Numbered from the stretch's first letter, positions 17,672 to 26,723 are shown. The stretch: 64,000 nucleotides of DNA from Rhodocista pekingensis (GCF_042665545.1 NZ_JBHTCM010000010.1:921899-985898), one strand, 5' to 3'. The notes: generated by a model from the sequence alone, not told the origin. Made by a program: numbers and translations.

Positions 17672-18856
17672 TCAGAGCACGGCTCTGTAGGCTGCGGCAG
17701 TCTGTTCCCCTATCCGCTCCCAGGCCAAGGATTCCAACGGCGCCCGCGGTGGCCGGGGCTGGGACAGAAACCGGCCCAGGGCGTGACGGAGGATGTCGGG
17801 CGAGATCTCGCCCCGGAAAAGCTGCACCCAGTCCGCCCCGACCAGCCCCTGAAGCTCCCGCAGGCTGCCCAGATCGGGCACCAGCACCGGCCGGTCGAAG
17901 GACAGGGCGAGAATCGCGGAGCCGGAGTTCAGGATGCGCCGGAAGGGCAGCACCACCAGATCGGCGGCGTTGAGGTAGAGCTGCATGTCGTCGCCGTCCA
18001 CGAAGGCGTCGATCAGCCGGATGCGCGGATCGCGCGCCGCCACCATGCCGATCTCCGCCGCCAGCTCGGCGGTGTGGACGTGGCCGGCGATCAGCAGGCG
18101 CAGGTCCGGGTCGGGCAGATCGGCGAAGGCGCGGGCCAGGGCGGCCACGTTCTTGTAGGCGCGGATGTTGCCGACGAAGGCCAGCACCCGCTCCGTCCCG
18201 GTATAGCCCAGCCGCTGCCGGGCCGTGGCGCGGTCGATCCCGTTGGCGTAGGCGGTGCGGAAGTCGCCGTGCGGGATGACGAAGCCGGGGATGCGGGAGA
18301 GCCGGGGCTTCGAGCGGACAAGCTGCGCCCGGGAGGACTCGGAAAGATAGATCACCCCGTCCAGCAGGGGCAGCAGCAGACGCCAGTACAGACGCTCCAG
18401 CAGGGGATGGCCGGGTTCGTGCGGCCCTTCGTTATGGGCGGTCCAGACGATCCGCGCCCCCTTCGCCCGCTGCGCCCGCAGGACGGAGAAGAAGGCACCG
18501 AAGCGGGCGAGATCGCGGGCGCCCAGGCTGCGGGTGACGAACTTCTCCGGATGGTGCAGGTGGACGATGTCGTAGCGCCCCATCAGGCAGCGGCGCGGGG
18601 TGAACTCGTCCACCACCATGCCCTGCGCCTCGACGCTTCCGGCCAGCAGGGCGTGGAAGGGCTGCGTCGCCCGGAAGCGGTCCTTGGGCGAGGCAAGAAT
18701 GCAGACGGGACGGCCGACCGGACCCGGAGTCTCCGCCGCGGGCCCGGGGGCGGGCCGGACGAGCACCGGACGCGGCTCCGGGGACCGCGGGGCGGGCGGA
18801 CCGGTATCGGGAGGAAGGGGGTCGGGCAGGCTGCGCGCCGGCGACGGACGGGTCAT
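17672..18856 (-). CDS. gumI: GumI-like glycosyltransferase (GT94-type)
   Basis: A 394-residue glycosyltransferase resembling GumI, the enzyme that adds the terminal beta-mannose to glucuronic acid in xanthan. Matching blocks in order are MGRYDIVHLHHPEKFV, RIVWTAHNEGPHEPG, LAFVGNIRAYKNVAALARAF, DLVVLPFRRILNSGSAILAL and LFRGEISPDIL. A Pro-rich disordered tail of about 45 residues leads. The start is the ATG at 18856, with GGAGG nine bases upstream. It is transcribed away from the beta-propeller gene. With the GumK-like gene at 0.7 kb it implies a Man-GlcA-Man side chain. Confidence 0.8.
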   Translation of the reverse strand: MTRPSPARSLPDPLPPDTGPPAPRSPEPRPVLVRPAPGPAAETPGPVGRPVCILASPKDRFRATQPFHALLAGSVEAQGMVVDEFTPRRCLMGRYDIVHLHHPEKFVTRSLGARDLARFGAFFSVLRAQRAKGARIVWTAHNEGPHEPGHPLLERLYWRLLLPLLDGVIYLSESSRAQLVRSKPRLSRIPGFVIPHGDFRTAYANGIDRATARQRLGYTGTERVLAFVGNIRAYKNVAALARAFADLPDPDLRLLIAGHVHTAELAAEIGMVAARDPRIRLIDAFVDGDDMQLYLNAADLVVLPFRRILNSGSAILALSFDRPVLVPDLGSLRELQGLVGADWVQLFRGEISPDILRHALGRFLSQPRPPRAPLESLAWERIGEQTAAAYRAVL

Positions 18857-19080
18857 GAAACTGCCTCCGAAGGGGATGCTCTGGGCCACAAACGTCCCAT
18901 GGCGGGCCGGGTTGCGCCGCCGTCCGACGGAGCTACCCCACGTCCCCACCGAACTGATGCTTACGGGTCCGGCGCCCACCGCCTGCCTGCGGCGTTATTC
19001 CATCGCCCCCGCCGGCGTTCCCTGACCGCACGGCCCCTTTCCGTTGCTGCCCGTTCCCGACAGAGGCTGCCGCTGCCGCC

Positions 19081-20364
19081 ATGGCCCATATCGACCTGCC
19101 CTGCCCCGTCGTCGCCGCCACGCCGGAGGATGCCGCCCACTTCGTCGGCTTCCACGACATCTGCCCCTGGTCGCCCGCCGGCGACGTGCTGGCCGTCCAC
19201 CGCATCCCGGCCGATTACGAGCGCACGCCGCGGCCCGACGACGTGGCGGAGATCTGCCTCTGGTCGCCCGGCGACGGCCGGGTGGAGCCGGTGGGCGAGA
19301 CCCGCGCCTGGAACCTGCAACAGGGCTCCCGGCTGCAATGGCGGCCGGGGGCGGCGCGGACGCTGGTCTGGAACGTCCGCCGCGGCGACCGTTTCGGGGC
19401 GGTGCTGCGCGACCTCGCGGCCGGGACGGAGCGGGAGCTGCCGCACCCGGTCCATGCCCTGCACCCGGCCGGGCGCTGGTCGCTGGCGCCCGGGTTCGCC
19501 CGGCTGAACCGGCACTATGAATCCTATGGCTATGCCGGCGGCAGCGGCCCCGGCCTGGACCAGGACATGCCGGAGACGGACGGGATCTGGCGCCTGGACC
19601 TGGAGACGGGCACGGCGCAGCTCGTCGTTTCCGTGGCGCAGGCCGCGACCCTGGGCGGGCTGGCGGTGGACCCGCCGGTGCCGCACATCGTGACGCACCC
19701 GTGCTGGAGCCCCTCGGGCGTCCGCTTCTGCTTCATCCACCGCTACTGGACCACGGCCGGGGAGATGCTGTCGCGGCTGATGGTGGCCGACCCCGACGGC
19801 GGCGGGCTGCGGCTGGTCTCCGACGACCGGGTGTCGCATTTCGACTGGCTGGACGACGACACGCTCTGCGTCTGGGCCCGCACGGGCATGAAGCAGCTCG
19901 GCACCCTGCGCAACCGCGGCCTGTTGCAGAACCCGCTGGTCCGCCCGCTGGTGAAGGTCGCCAAGAGCCTGCGCCCCGACCTGAAGCGGCGGCTGAACAA
20001 TGCCGGCTACTGGAAGATCGACGTGCTGGGCCGGCGGCCGATGGAACTGATCGGGGAGCGGATCGAGGACGGGCACCAGATGTTCTCCGCCGACCGGCGC
20101 TGGATGCTGACCGACACCTATCCCGATGCGGAGCGGCGGCAGACCCTGATGCTGTTCGACCTGCGCGACGGCCCGATCTACGACATCGCCCGGCTGCCGG
20201 CGCCCGACCATGTGGACCACGACCACCGCTGCGACCTGCACCCGCGCTGGAACCGGGACTCCACCCTGGTCTGCGTGGACAGCGACGGACGCGGCGTGCG
20301 CCAGGTGCTGATCCTGGACCCCGCCCCCGTCTTCGCGGCGGCCCTGCGCCGCGCCGTCGCCTGA
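19081..20364 (+). CDS. Beta-propeller-like protein of the glycan locus
   Basis: A 427-residue protein with no signal peptide. It contains recurrent WSP and W-x-P motifs (ICPWSPAGDVLAVHR, HPCWSPSGVRFCFIHRYW, DLHPRWNRDSTLVCVDSDGR) typical of TolB/WD40-like blades, reminiscent of oligogalacturonate-lyase-type propellers. I do not recognise a specific function. Its position beside a GumI-like gene and the conserved HPCW...FIHR segment suggest a cytoplasmic protein acting on a carbohydrate or glycan intermediate. The upstream 224 bp are shared with the divergent GumI-like gene. Confidence 0.75.
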   Translation: MAHIDLPCPVVAATPEDAAHFVGFHDICPWSPAGDVLAVHRIPADYERTPRPDDVAEICLWSPGDGRVEPVGETRAWNLQQGSRLQWRPGAARTLVWNVRRGDRFGAVLRDLAAGTERELPHPVHALHPAGRWSLAPGFARLNRHYESYGYAGGSGPGLDQDMPETDGIWRLDLETGTAQLVVSVAQAATLGGLAVDPPVPHIVTHPCWSPSGVRFCFIHRYWTTAGEMLSRLMVADPDGGGLRLVSDDRVSHFDWLDDDTLCVWARTGMKQLGTLRNRGLLQNPLVRPLVKVAKSLRPDLKRRLNNAGYWKIDVLGRRPMELIGERIEDGHQMFSADRRWMLTDTYPDAERRQTLMLFDLRDGPIYDIARLPAPDHVDHDHRCDLHPRWNRDSTLVCVDSDGRGVRQVLILDPAPVFAAALRRAVA

Positions 20365-20405
20365 CGCGCCGGGCTGTCCGGCGTCAGGGCGTCAGCTTCG
20401 GGGCG

Positions 20406-20723
20406 TCAGGCGTCGCGGTCGAAGCGCAGCTTCATCAGCAGGATGAGGACGGAGAGCCCGAGCGTCACCGTGTTCGCCAGGATCACCGGCCACGCCCCCA
20501 GCAGCAGCCCGTAGGCGAGCCAGAGCACGACGCCCAGGGTGAACAGCGCGAAGGTGGGCAGCGACACGTCGCGCGCGCTGCGGGTGCGCCAGATCTTCAC
20601 CGCCTGCGGCAGAAAGGCGACCGTGGTCAGGGTCGCGGCGGCATAGCCGATCATCTCGGACAAGTCCGTCGCGGAAAGGGCGGTCGCGGGCAGGGCGCTC
20701 TGGGAGAGGGGATCGGCCGGCAT
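20406..20723 (-). CDS. SemiSWEET sugar transporter (PQ-loop)
   Basis: 105 residues with three transmembrane helices and the PQ-loop motif TTVAFLPQAVKIWRTRSARD, the single triple-helix bundle of bacterial SemiSWEETs (MtN3 family), which dimerise to move sugars. The ATG at 20723 is preferred, with GAGAGA upstream, over longer GC-rich extensions. It faces the beta-propeller gene in convergent orientation. Confidence 0.88.
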   Translation of the reverse strand: MPADPLSQSALPATALSATDLSEMIGYAAATLTTVAFLPQAVKIWRTRSARDVSLPTFALFTLGVVLWLAYGLLLGAWPVILANTVTLGLSVLILLMKLRFDRDA

Positions 20724-20989
20724 GGTCTCTCGCGGACGGCGTCTCCCGCAGGCGGCGGGGACGCGGGACCGTGCCGGTCTAGCCGGGCGCACGCCCGGCC
20801 GCAAGCGCCGGGCGGATGAGACTGGGCACCCGGCCGCAAGCGCCGGGCGGGAGACATCGCACGTCCAGAGGGAAAGGACGGCGGGAGAGGATGCAGGGAG
20901 ACGGGAACCGGGATGAAAGCCGGCCGGCGCGGGGGGCTCTGTATCGCCCCCGGCCAGCCGGCGGTAGTGGAGGGATCGAAGGAGGCCGG

Positions 20990-21157
20990 TTACTGGCGGA
21001 CGAGCCGGTCCAGCTCCTCCTTCACGCGCAGTTTCTCGAACTTCAGGCGCTGGATGGTGACGGAGTCCTTGTAGGTGCGGGACTGCGCGTCATCAATCTG
21101 CCGGTCCAGCCGGGCGTGACGTTCGCGAAGACTCATGATCCTCGGTTCTGCTGTCAT
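20990..21157 (-). CDS. DUF465 small helical protein
   Basis: A 55-residue, highly charged alpha-helical protein (SLRERHARLDRQIDDAQSRT ... KFEKLRVKEELDRL) of the DUF465/YdcH family, probably an antiparallel coiled coil. An AGGAG motif sits 8 bases before the ATG at 21157. The family is widespread, with no established function. Confidence 0.85.
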   Translation of the reverse strand: MTAEPRIMSLRERHARLDRQIDDAQSRTYKDSVTIQRLKFEKLRVKEELDRLVRQ

Positions 21158-21361
21158 GGTCCACTCCTGTTGCCACACCCCCATCCTGCACCGGTCCCGC
21201 GCCGGGGGGCCAGCGGCGAATCCGCCGCCCCGACCCCGCCGGCCGTTCCATCCGCGCATGGCACGGCGCCATAAGGATAGGTCCGGCCGGACAGGACCGG
21301 CAGCGGACGGGGCGGAACGGTCCGACCGGGGCACCCCGACGGCGACCGTCGCCTCCGCCGT

Positions 21362-21568
21362 TCAGGCAAGGCTGGACCGGGACGGACAGGTGTTGATCCC
21401 CAGCAGGGGATAGAGCGGGCACCAGCGCAGCGTCGCGGTGGCGATCGGCACAAGACCGATCAGGCCGAACCAGCGCGCATTGCCCTCCAGCAGGACGAGC
21501 AGTGACAAAAGGCAGACACCCGCCACGAACCGCAGGATGCGATCGATGCCTCCGACATTCGGTTTCAT
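21362..21568 (-). CDS. DUF2892 (YgaP-like) membrane protein
   Basis: 68 residues starting MKPNVGGIDRILRFVAGV, two transmembrane helices, and a C-terminal cysteine motif CPLYPLLGINTC. This is the DUF2892 domain, also found as the membrane part of the YgaP rhodanese. The two cysteines suggest a role in sulfur or persulfide handling. It is divergent from the ArsR-family gene, and the shared gap holds the inverted repeat at 21638-21663. Confidence 0.88.
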   Translation of the reverse strand: MKPNVGGIDRILRFVAGVCLLSLLVLLEGNARWFGLIGLVPIATATLRWCPLYPLLGINTCPSRSSLA

Positions 21569-21637
21569 GCCATACTCTCCCGCGTGCGGCCCCGCCCGGC
21601 CCGACGCCCGGCGGTCTTGACCGCTCGACCCGCAATC

Positions 21638-21663
21638 ATTACCTTCGAAGACATGCAGGTAAT
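21638..21663. promoter_or_regulatory. Candidate ArsR/BigR-type operator, copy 1
   Basis: A perfect inverted repeat ATTACCT-N12-AGGTAAT in the gap between the divergent DUF2892 and ArsR-family genes. Eighteen of 26 positions are shared with a second site at 26429-26454. It overlaps one possible start codon (21653) of the repressor, which favours the ATG at 21668 and fits autorepression. Confidence 0.7.
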
Positions 21664-21667
21664 TGAC

Positions 21668-21985
21668 ATGGATCAGGCCGCCGACGCGGCCGTGGAGCTG
21701 TTGAAGGCGCTGGCGAACCCGGTGCGCCTGAAGCTGCTCTGCTTCCTGGTGGAACAGGAGCGCTCGGTGGGGGAGATCGCCTCCCGCCTGGGCGTGCGCG
21801 AGACGCTGGTCTCGCAGCACCTGTCCCTGCTGCGCCGCGACAAGCTGGTCGCCTACCGGCGCGACGGCCAGACCCTGTGGTACAGGCTGGCCGACCCCAA
21901 CGCCCGGCAGATCATCGAGACGCTGTACGGCATCTTCTGCCCGGTCGCGCCGAAATGCCCGGAGGCGGCCGGCCCCGCGGACTGA
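21668..21985 (+). CDS. ArsR-family repressor, BigR/SqrR-like
   Basis: A 105-residue winged-helix regulator with SVGEIASRLGVRETLVSQHL as the recognition region. Cys25 (LKLLC, helix 2) and Cys91 (IFC, helix 5) are placed as in BigR and SqrR, repressors that form an intramolecular tetrasulfide in response to hydrogen sulfide or persulfide. An additional Cys97 lies near the C-terminus. No CxC arsenic or zinc-site motif is seen. The divergent DUF2892 gene and the matching operators here and upstream of the RND genes support this reading. Sulfide sensing is inferred. Confidence 0.82.
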   Translation: MDQAADAAVELLKALANPVRLKLLCFLVEQERSVGEIASRLGVRETLVSQHLSLLRRDKLVAYRRDGQTLWYRLADPNARQIIETLYGIFCPVAPKCPEAAGPAD

Positions 21986-22031
21986 ACCCACGGGGCCTCC
22001 GGGCCGCGCCGCCGCTCCGCCCGCCCCCGGC

Positions 22032-25000
22032 TCAGGCCGGGGTGGCGGGCCGGTCGGGGCCGCGGACGACGATGTAGATCGCCGGCACCACCAGCACCGT
22101 CAGGAGCGTGGAGGAGGCCAGCCCGAACAGCAGGGAGATGGCGAGGCCCTGGAAGATCGGGTCGAACAGGATCGTCGCCGCCCCGATCATGGCGGCCAGC
22201 GCCGTCAGCAGGATCGGCTTGAAGCGCACCGCCCCCGCCTGCAACAGCACCTCGCGCAGCGTGCCGCCGGCCTGCGCCCCGTGGCGGATGAAGTCCACCA
22301 GCAGGATGGAGTTGCGCACGATGATGCCGGCCAGCGCGATGAAGCCGATCATCGAGGTGGCGCTGAACGGGGCGCCGAAGATCCAGTGCCCGATCATGAT
22401 GCCGACCAGGGTCAGCGGCACCGGGGTCAGCACCACCAGCGGCAGCCGGAACGACCCGAACTGTGCCACCACCAGCACGTAGATGCCCAGGATGGCGACG
22501 GCGAAGGCCGCCCCCATGTCGCGGAAGGTGACATAGGTGACCTCCCATTCCCCGTCCCAGAGGACGGCCGCCCCGGCGTCGCTGTCGGGCTGGCCGTGCA
22601 GCAGGATCTCCGGCCGGGGCAGCCCGCCCCAGTCCGTCTCCTCGATCAGCCGGTCCACCGCCAGCATGCCGTAGATCGGCGCCTCGAAGGCGCCGGCCAG
22701 TTCGGCCGTCACCATTTCCGCCGGGCGGCCGTTGCGGCGGAAGATCTGGTGCGAGCCCGGCTCCTCCACGATCCGCACGACGTCGCCCAGCTCGACGACC
22801 GCGCGGCTGCCGGGCTGGGTGTCGGCGGCGACCGGCGTGGCGGCCAGCGCTTCCGTCCAGGCGAGGGACGATTTCGGGAGCTGCACCGCGATCTCCACCG
22901 GCGCGCGGCCGTCGCCGCGGTGGGAATAGCCCACCGGGATGCCGTGCAGCAGCAGGCGCACCGTGTCGTAGACGTCCTGCTCCTGCACCCCGAAATACTC
23001 AAGCTGGTCCTGGTCGATGGCGATGCGCAGCCGCGGCCGCGGCGTGCCGAAGGAATCGTCCACGTCGGTGATGAAGGGGACGGATTCGAACAGCCCGCGC
23101 AGCTTCGTCGCCAGCGCCCGCCGCGTCTCCGCATCGGGGCCGTAGACCTCGGCCAGCAGGGTCGCCAGCACCGGCGGGCCGGGCGGCACCTCCACCACCT
23201 TGAGGGCGGTGCCCGCGGGCACGGGCAGGTCCGCCAGCAGCGCCCGCGCGGCCAGCGCGATGGCGTGGCTGTCGCGGGAGCGGTCGCCCTTCGGGGTCAG
23301 GTTGACCTGGAGGTCGCCCATCTCCGGATCGGCGCGCAGATAGGAGTGCCGGACCAGCCCGTTGAAGTTGAAGGGGGCGGCCGTGCCGGCATAGGCCTGG
23401 ATGGAGACGACCTCCGGCAGCCGGGCCAGCCGCTCCGCCGCGGCGAACAGGGTCCGCTCGGTCTGTTCCAGGCTCGCGCCCTCGGGCAGGTCCACCACCA
23501 CCTGGAACTCCGACTTGTTGTCGAAGGGCAGCAGCTTCACCGTCACCGCCTTCGTCGCCACCAGCCCCGTGGAGAGCACGGTGGCGAGCCCGACGGCCCC
23601 CAGGAACAGGCCCGAGCGGCGGCGGCTGGCCAGGACCGGCCCGGCCACGGCGCGGTAGAGCCGGCCCAGCCGCCCCTCCCCGTCATGGTGGCCGCCCGCG
23701 GCGGGAGCCCCCGGCGCTCCCTGCTCCTTCGGCGCCAGCCGGCCCATCAGCCAGGGCGCGATCATGACGGCGACGAAGAAGCTGAACAGCATGGCGGCCG
23801 AGGCGTTGACCGGGATCGGCGCCATGTAGGGGCCCATCATGCCGGACACGAACAGCATCGGCAGCAGCGCCGCGATCACGGCCAGGGTGGCGACGATGGT
23901 CGGGTTGCCGACCTCGGCCACCGCGTCCACGGCGGCGTCCAGCCGGCCGCGGCCGTCGCGCATGGCCCAGTGCCGGGCGATGTTCTCCACCACCACGATG
24001 GCGTCATCGACCAGGATGCCGATGGAGAAGATCAGGGCGAACAGGCTGACCCGGTTGATCGTGTAGCCCATCAGCTTGGCCGCGGCGAGGGTCAGCAGGA
24101 TGGTCGTCGGGATCACCACCAGGGTGACCAGCGCCTCGCGCCGGCCCACCGCCACCCCCACCAGCAGCACGATGGAGACGGTGGCGAGGCCGAGATGGAA
24201 CAGCAGTTCGTTCGCCTTCTCGTTCGCCGTCTCCCCGTAGTTGCGGGTGATCAGCACCTGCACGTCGTCGGGCAGCAGCGTGCCGCGCTGCGCCTCGATC
24301 TGCTTCAGGACGTGCTCGGCGACGACGACGGCGTTCGCCCCCGGCCGCTTCGCCACGGCCAGACTGACGGCCGGCACCGCCGGGACGGCGCCCGCGGCCG
24401 TACCCTCGCCGGCCCCGCTCCCACCGGGCGCCGGCGGGACGATGTGCCAGGCGCGGGACTCGACGGGCACGGTGTCGAACACCACGTCGGCCACGTCCTT
24501 GACATAGACCGGCCGGCCGTCGCGGGTGGTCAGCAGCAGCAGGCCGATGTCGGGAATGCCCGCCAGGGTCTGGCCGGCCGCCACCTCTGCCGCCCCGCCC
24601 TCGCGCCGGATGCCGCCGGCCAGGAAGGAGCGGTTCGCCCCCTCCAGCTTGGCGGCAAGCTGGGCCAGGGTGACGCCCTGGAGCGCCAGCCGCTCGGGGT
24701 CGGGCTCCACCCGGATCTGCTCGGGCGAGCCGCCGACGAGGGTCGTCAGGCCGACATCCTCGATCTTGGCGATCTCGCTGCGCAGGGTCTCGGCCAGCCG
24801 GTACAGCTCGCGCCCGGTCCAGTGCGCCGCGGCGTCCGGCGTCGGCGCCAGCGTCGCCACCACGATGGCGACGTCGTTGATGCCGCGGCCGACGACCAGG
24901 GGCTCGGGGATGCCGAGGGGGATGCGGTCGTAGTTGGCGCGCAGCTTCTCATGCACGCGCAGGATGGCGGCGTCGGCATCGGTGCCGACGACGAAGCGGG

Positions 25001-25292
25001 CGGTGACCATGGCGCGGTCGTCGCGCGTCTGGCTGTAGACGTGCTCGACCCCGTCGATGGCCTTGACGATGGCCTCCAGCGGCTTGGTCACCAGTTCCAC
25101 CGCGTCGGGCGCCTTCAGCCCGTCGGCGGTGACCAGGATGTCCACCATGGGCACGCTGATCTGCGGCTCCTCCTCCCGCGGGATGGTGAGCGTGGCGATC
25201 AGCCCCATGATGAGGGCGGCGAGGAGGAACAGGGGCGTCAGCGGCGAGCGGATGGTGGCGCGCGCCAGCGTCCCGGACAGGTCCGCCTTCAT
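22032..25292 (-). CDS. RND efflux transporter, inner-membrane subunit
   Basis: A 1086-residue RND pump of the AcrB/CzcA superfamily. The first helix is SPLTPLFLLAALIMGLIATL, followed by IPREEEPQISVPMVDI, typical of a hydrophobe/amphiphile-type subgroup. FSIGILVDDAIVVVENIARH lies in the TM4 region with the paired aspartates of the proton relay, and the second-half repeat contains GIIVRNSILLVDFIRHG. The start overlaps the stop of the membrane-fusion gene (ATGA). The substrate is unknown. Control by a BigR-like repressor would suggest export of a sulfur-related or electrophilic compound. Confidence 0.93.
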   Translation of the reverse strand: MKADLSGTLARATIRSPLTPLFLLAALIMGLIATLTIPREEEPQISVPMVDILVTADGLKAPDAVELVTKPLEAIVKAIDGVEHVYSQTRDDRAMVTARFVVGTDADAAILRVHEKLRANYDRIPLGIPEPLVVGRGINDVAIVVATLAPTPDAAAHWTGRELYRLAETLRSEIAKIEDVGLTTLVGGSPEQIRVEPDPERLALQGVTLAQLAAKLEGANRSFLAGGIRREGGAAEVAAGQTLAGIPDIGLLLLTTRDGRPVYVKDVADVVFDTVPVESRAWHIVPPAPGGSGAGEGTAAGAVPAVPAVSLAVAKRPGANAVVVAEHVLKQIEAQRGTLLPDDVQVLITRNYGETANEKANELLFHLGLATVSIVLLVGVAVGRREALVTLVVIPTTILLTLAAAKLMGYTINRVSLFALIFSIGILVDDAIVVVENIARHWAMRDGRGRLDAAVDAVAEVGNPTIVATLAVIAALLPMLFVSGMMGPYMAPIPVNASAAMLFSFFVAVMIAPWLMGRLAPKEQGAPGAPAAGGHHDGEGRLGRLYRAVAGPVLASRRRSGLFLGAVGLATVLSTGLVATKAVTVKLLPFDNKSEFQVVVDLPEGASLEQTERTLFAAAERLARLPEVVSIQAYAGTAAPFNFNGLVRHSYLRADPEMGDLQVNLTPKGDRSRDSHAIALAARALLADLPVPAGTALKVVEVPPGPPVLATLLAEVYGPDAETRRALATKLRGLFESVPFITDVDDSFGTPRPRLRIAIDQDQLEYFGVQEQDVYDTVRLLLHGIPVGYSHRGDGRAPVEIAVQLPKSSLAWTEALAATPVAADTQPGSRAVVELGDVVRIVEEPGSHQIFRRNGRPAEMVTAELAGAFEAPIYGMLAVDRLIEETDWGGLPRPEILLHGQPDSDAGAAVLWDGEWEVTYVTFRDMGAAFAVAILGIYVLVVAQFGSFRLPLVVLTPVPLTLVGIMIGHWIFGAPFSATSMIGFIALAGIIVRNSILLVDFIRHGAQAGGTLREVLLQAGAVRFKPILLTALAAMIGAATILFDPIFQGLAISLLFGLASSTLLTVLVVPAIYIVVRGPDRPATPA

Positions 25293-26380
25293 GGCTGCAC
25301 CAGCACGTCGCCGGCGGCGAGGCCGGAGAGGATCTCAAGTCCGTCGGGCATGCCGGGCAGCGGCCGGGCGACGCCGCGCTGCACCGGCACCTCGGCCGTG
25401 CCCCCGTCGGGCCGGCGCAGCCGCACCCTGTCGATGCCGTGGCGGGTGGCGACAAAGGCCCCCGGCACGATGATGGCCGGGCGGTCGCCCGCCGCGACCC
25501 AGACGCGCACGCGCTGGCCGACGAAGTAGTCGCCCAGATCCGCCACCTCGGCATCGGCCACGACGCGGCCGTCCTCGATCTGCGGATAGACCAGCACGAC
25601 CCGGCCCTCCTCCCGGCCGGCGCCGGTCGGTGCCTCCAGCGTCACCGGGTCGCCGGTCCTGATGCTGGACGCATGGCGCTCGGGCACGCGCAGGCGGAGC
25701 TTGAAGCCGCCCTCGGCGATCTGCGCGACCGTCTCGCCGGGCTGCATGACGGTGCCGACGGTGACCGGCACCTGGAGCACGCGGCCCGCCACCGGCGCCA
25801 GGACAACGCCCTCGGCGAGCTGGCGCTCGACGACGGCGCGCTCGGCCGTGCGGGCCTTCAGCCCGTTCTCCGCGACGGAGACGGCGGTGCGCGCGTCGTC
25901 CAGCCGCGCCTTCGGGACGGTGCCGCGGCGGAACAGATCCTCGGCGCGGGAGAGGTCCGTGCGGGCCTGGTCGCGCTGCGCCTGAAGGGCGGCGATCTGC
26001 GCGTCCAGCGCCTTGATCTGGAGCACCAGCTTGTCGTCGCCGACGGTGGCGACGGGCTGGCCCAGCTCCACCTTGTCGCCGTAGGCGACGCGCAGGTCGG
26101 CCAGCGTGCCGCCGATCCGGACGCGGGCGGGCACCACGTTGGCGCTCTCCACCGTGGCGAACACGGCCTTGCGGTCGGGCAGGGGGCGCAGGGTCACCTC
26201 ATGCGTCCGCCCGGCGGCGGCCGGCGCCGTCCCGGGGGTGGCGCCGGCAGGGGAGGCGGAGCCGGGCGCGGAATCGGCGGCGGGATCGGAACAGCCGGAA
26301 AGGGCAGCGGTCGCGCCCACGGCCAGGATCAGCGCCAGGACGGGCGCGGCAGTCAGAAGGGTCCGGACTCGTACAGCCAT
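25289..26380 (-). CDS. RND periplasmic adaptor (membrane fusion) lipoprotein
   Basis: 363 residues with a lipoprotein signal ending LSGC (Cys30), a lipoyl-like segment (VAYGDKVELGQPVATVGDDK), a coiled-coil hairpin (residues about 150-220) and beta-barrel parts (LRVPERHASSIRTGDPV). It links the RND pump to an outer-membrane channel; no outer-membrane factor is encoded nearby. It is the first gene of the two-gene operon. ATG 26380 is chosen because it gives a proper signal peptide. Confidence 0.92.
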   Translation of the reverse strand: MAVRVRTLLTAAPVLALILAVGATAALSGCSDPAADSAPGSASPAGATPGTAPAAAGRTHEVTLRPLPDRKAVFATVESANVVPARVRIGGTLADLRVAYGDKVELGQPVATVGDDKLVLQIKALDAQIAALQAQRDQARTDLSRAEDLFRRGTVPKARLDDARTAVSVAENGLKARTAERAVVERQLAEGVVLAPVAGRVLQVPVTVGTVMQPGETVAQIAEGGFKLRLRVPERHASSIRTGDPVTLEAPTGAGREEGRVVLVYPQIEDGRVVADAEVADLGDYFVGQRVRVWVAAGDRPAIIVPGAFVATRHGIDRVRLRRPDGGTAEVPVQRGVARPLPGMPDGLEILSGLAAGDVLVQP

Positions 26381-26428
26381 CTGTGTCGCTCCGCCGGGGA
26401 CCGCGGGCCCCCGGCTTGGTCGTGAATT

Positions 26429-26454
26429 GATACTTGCGAAGATATGAAGGTATG
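26429..26454. promoter_or_regulatory. Candidate ArsR/BigR-type operator, copy 2
   Basis: An imperfect inverted repeat related to the site at 21638-21663 (shared core ATGxAGGTA and CGAAGA). It lies 49 bp upstream of the adaptor start on the minus strand and 66 bp before the divergent DUF2892 start, so a single bound repressor could control both. Confidence 0.65.
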
Positions 26455-26519
26455 CGGTAGAGGTCAAGCAGGATGACGCCGGGGCCGCCGCCCCGGCCCG
26501 TGCCGTGGGAGAGGATGCG

Positions 26520-26723
26520 ATGACCGTCGATCGTGCCGTGCTGGCCCTTGCCGGGACCATGGTCCTGATCAGTCTGGCCCTGTCGGTGCTGGTGGCGCCG
26601 GCCTGGCTCTACCTGACCGCCTTCGTGGGCGCCAACATGTTCCAGGCCGCCTTCACCGGCTTCTGCCCGGCGGCCATCATCTTCCGCAAGCTGGGCGTGC
26701 CCCCCGGCGCCGCCTTCCGCTGA
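26520..26723 (+). CDS. DUF2892 (YgaP-like) membrane protein
   Basis: 67 residues and two transmembrane helices, with AFVGANMFQAAFTGFCPAAI, the FTGFCP signature of YgaP-type DUF2892 domains, followed by IIFRKLGV. GGAGAGG lies six bases before the ATG at 26520. It is divergent from the RND operon across the second operator. It is likely a partner in persulfide or sulfur handling. Confidence 0.88.
   Translation: MTVDRAVLALAGTMVLISLALSVLVAPAWLYLTAFVGANMFQAAFTGFCPAAIIFRKLGVPPGAAFR

Noticed and set aside
22281..25529. 1082-codon plus-strand open frame opposite the RND pump
   Set aside because: His/Gln/Arg-rich low-complexity antisense translation; the RND protein on the other strand is certain.
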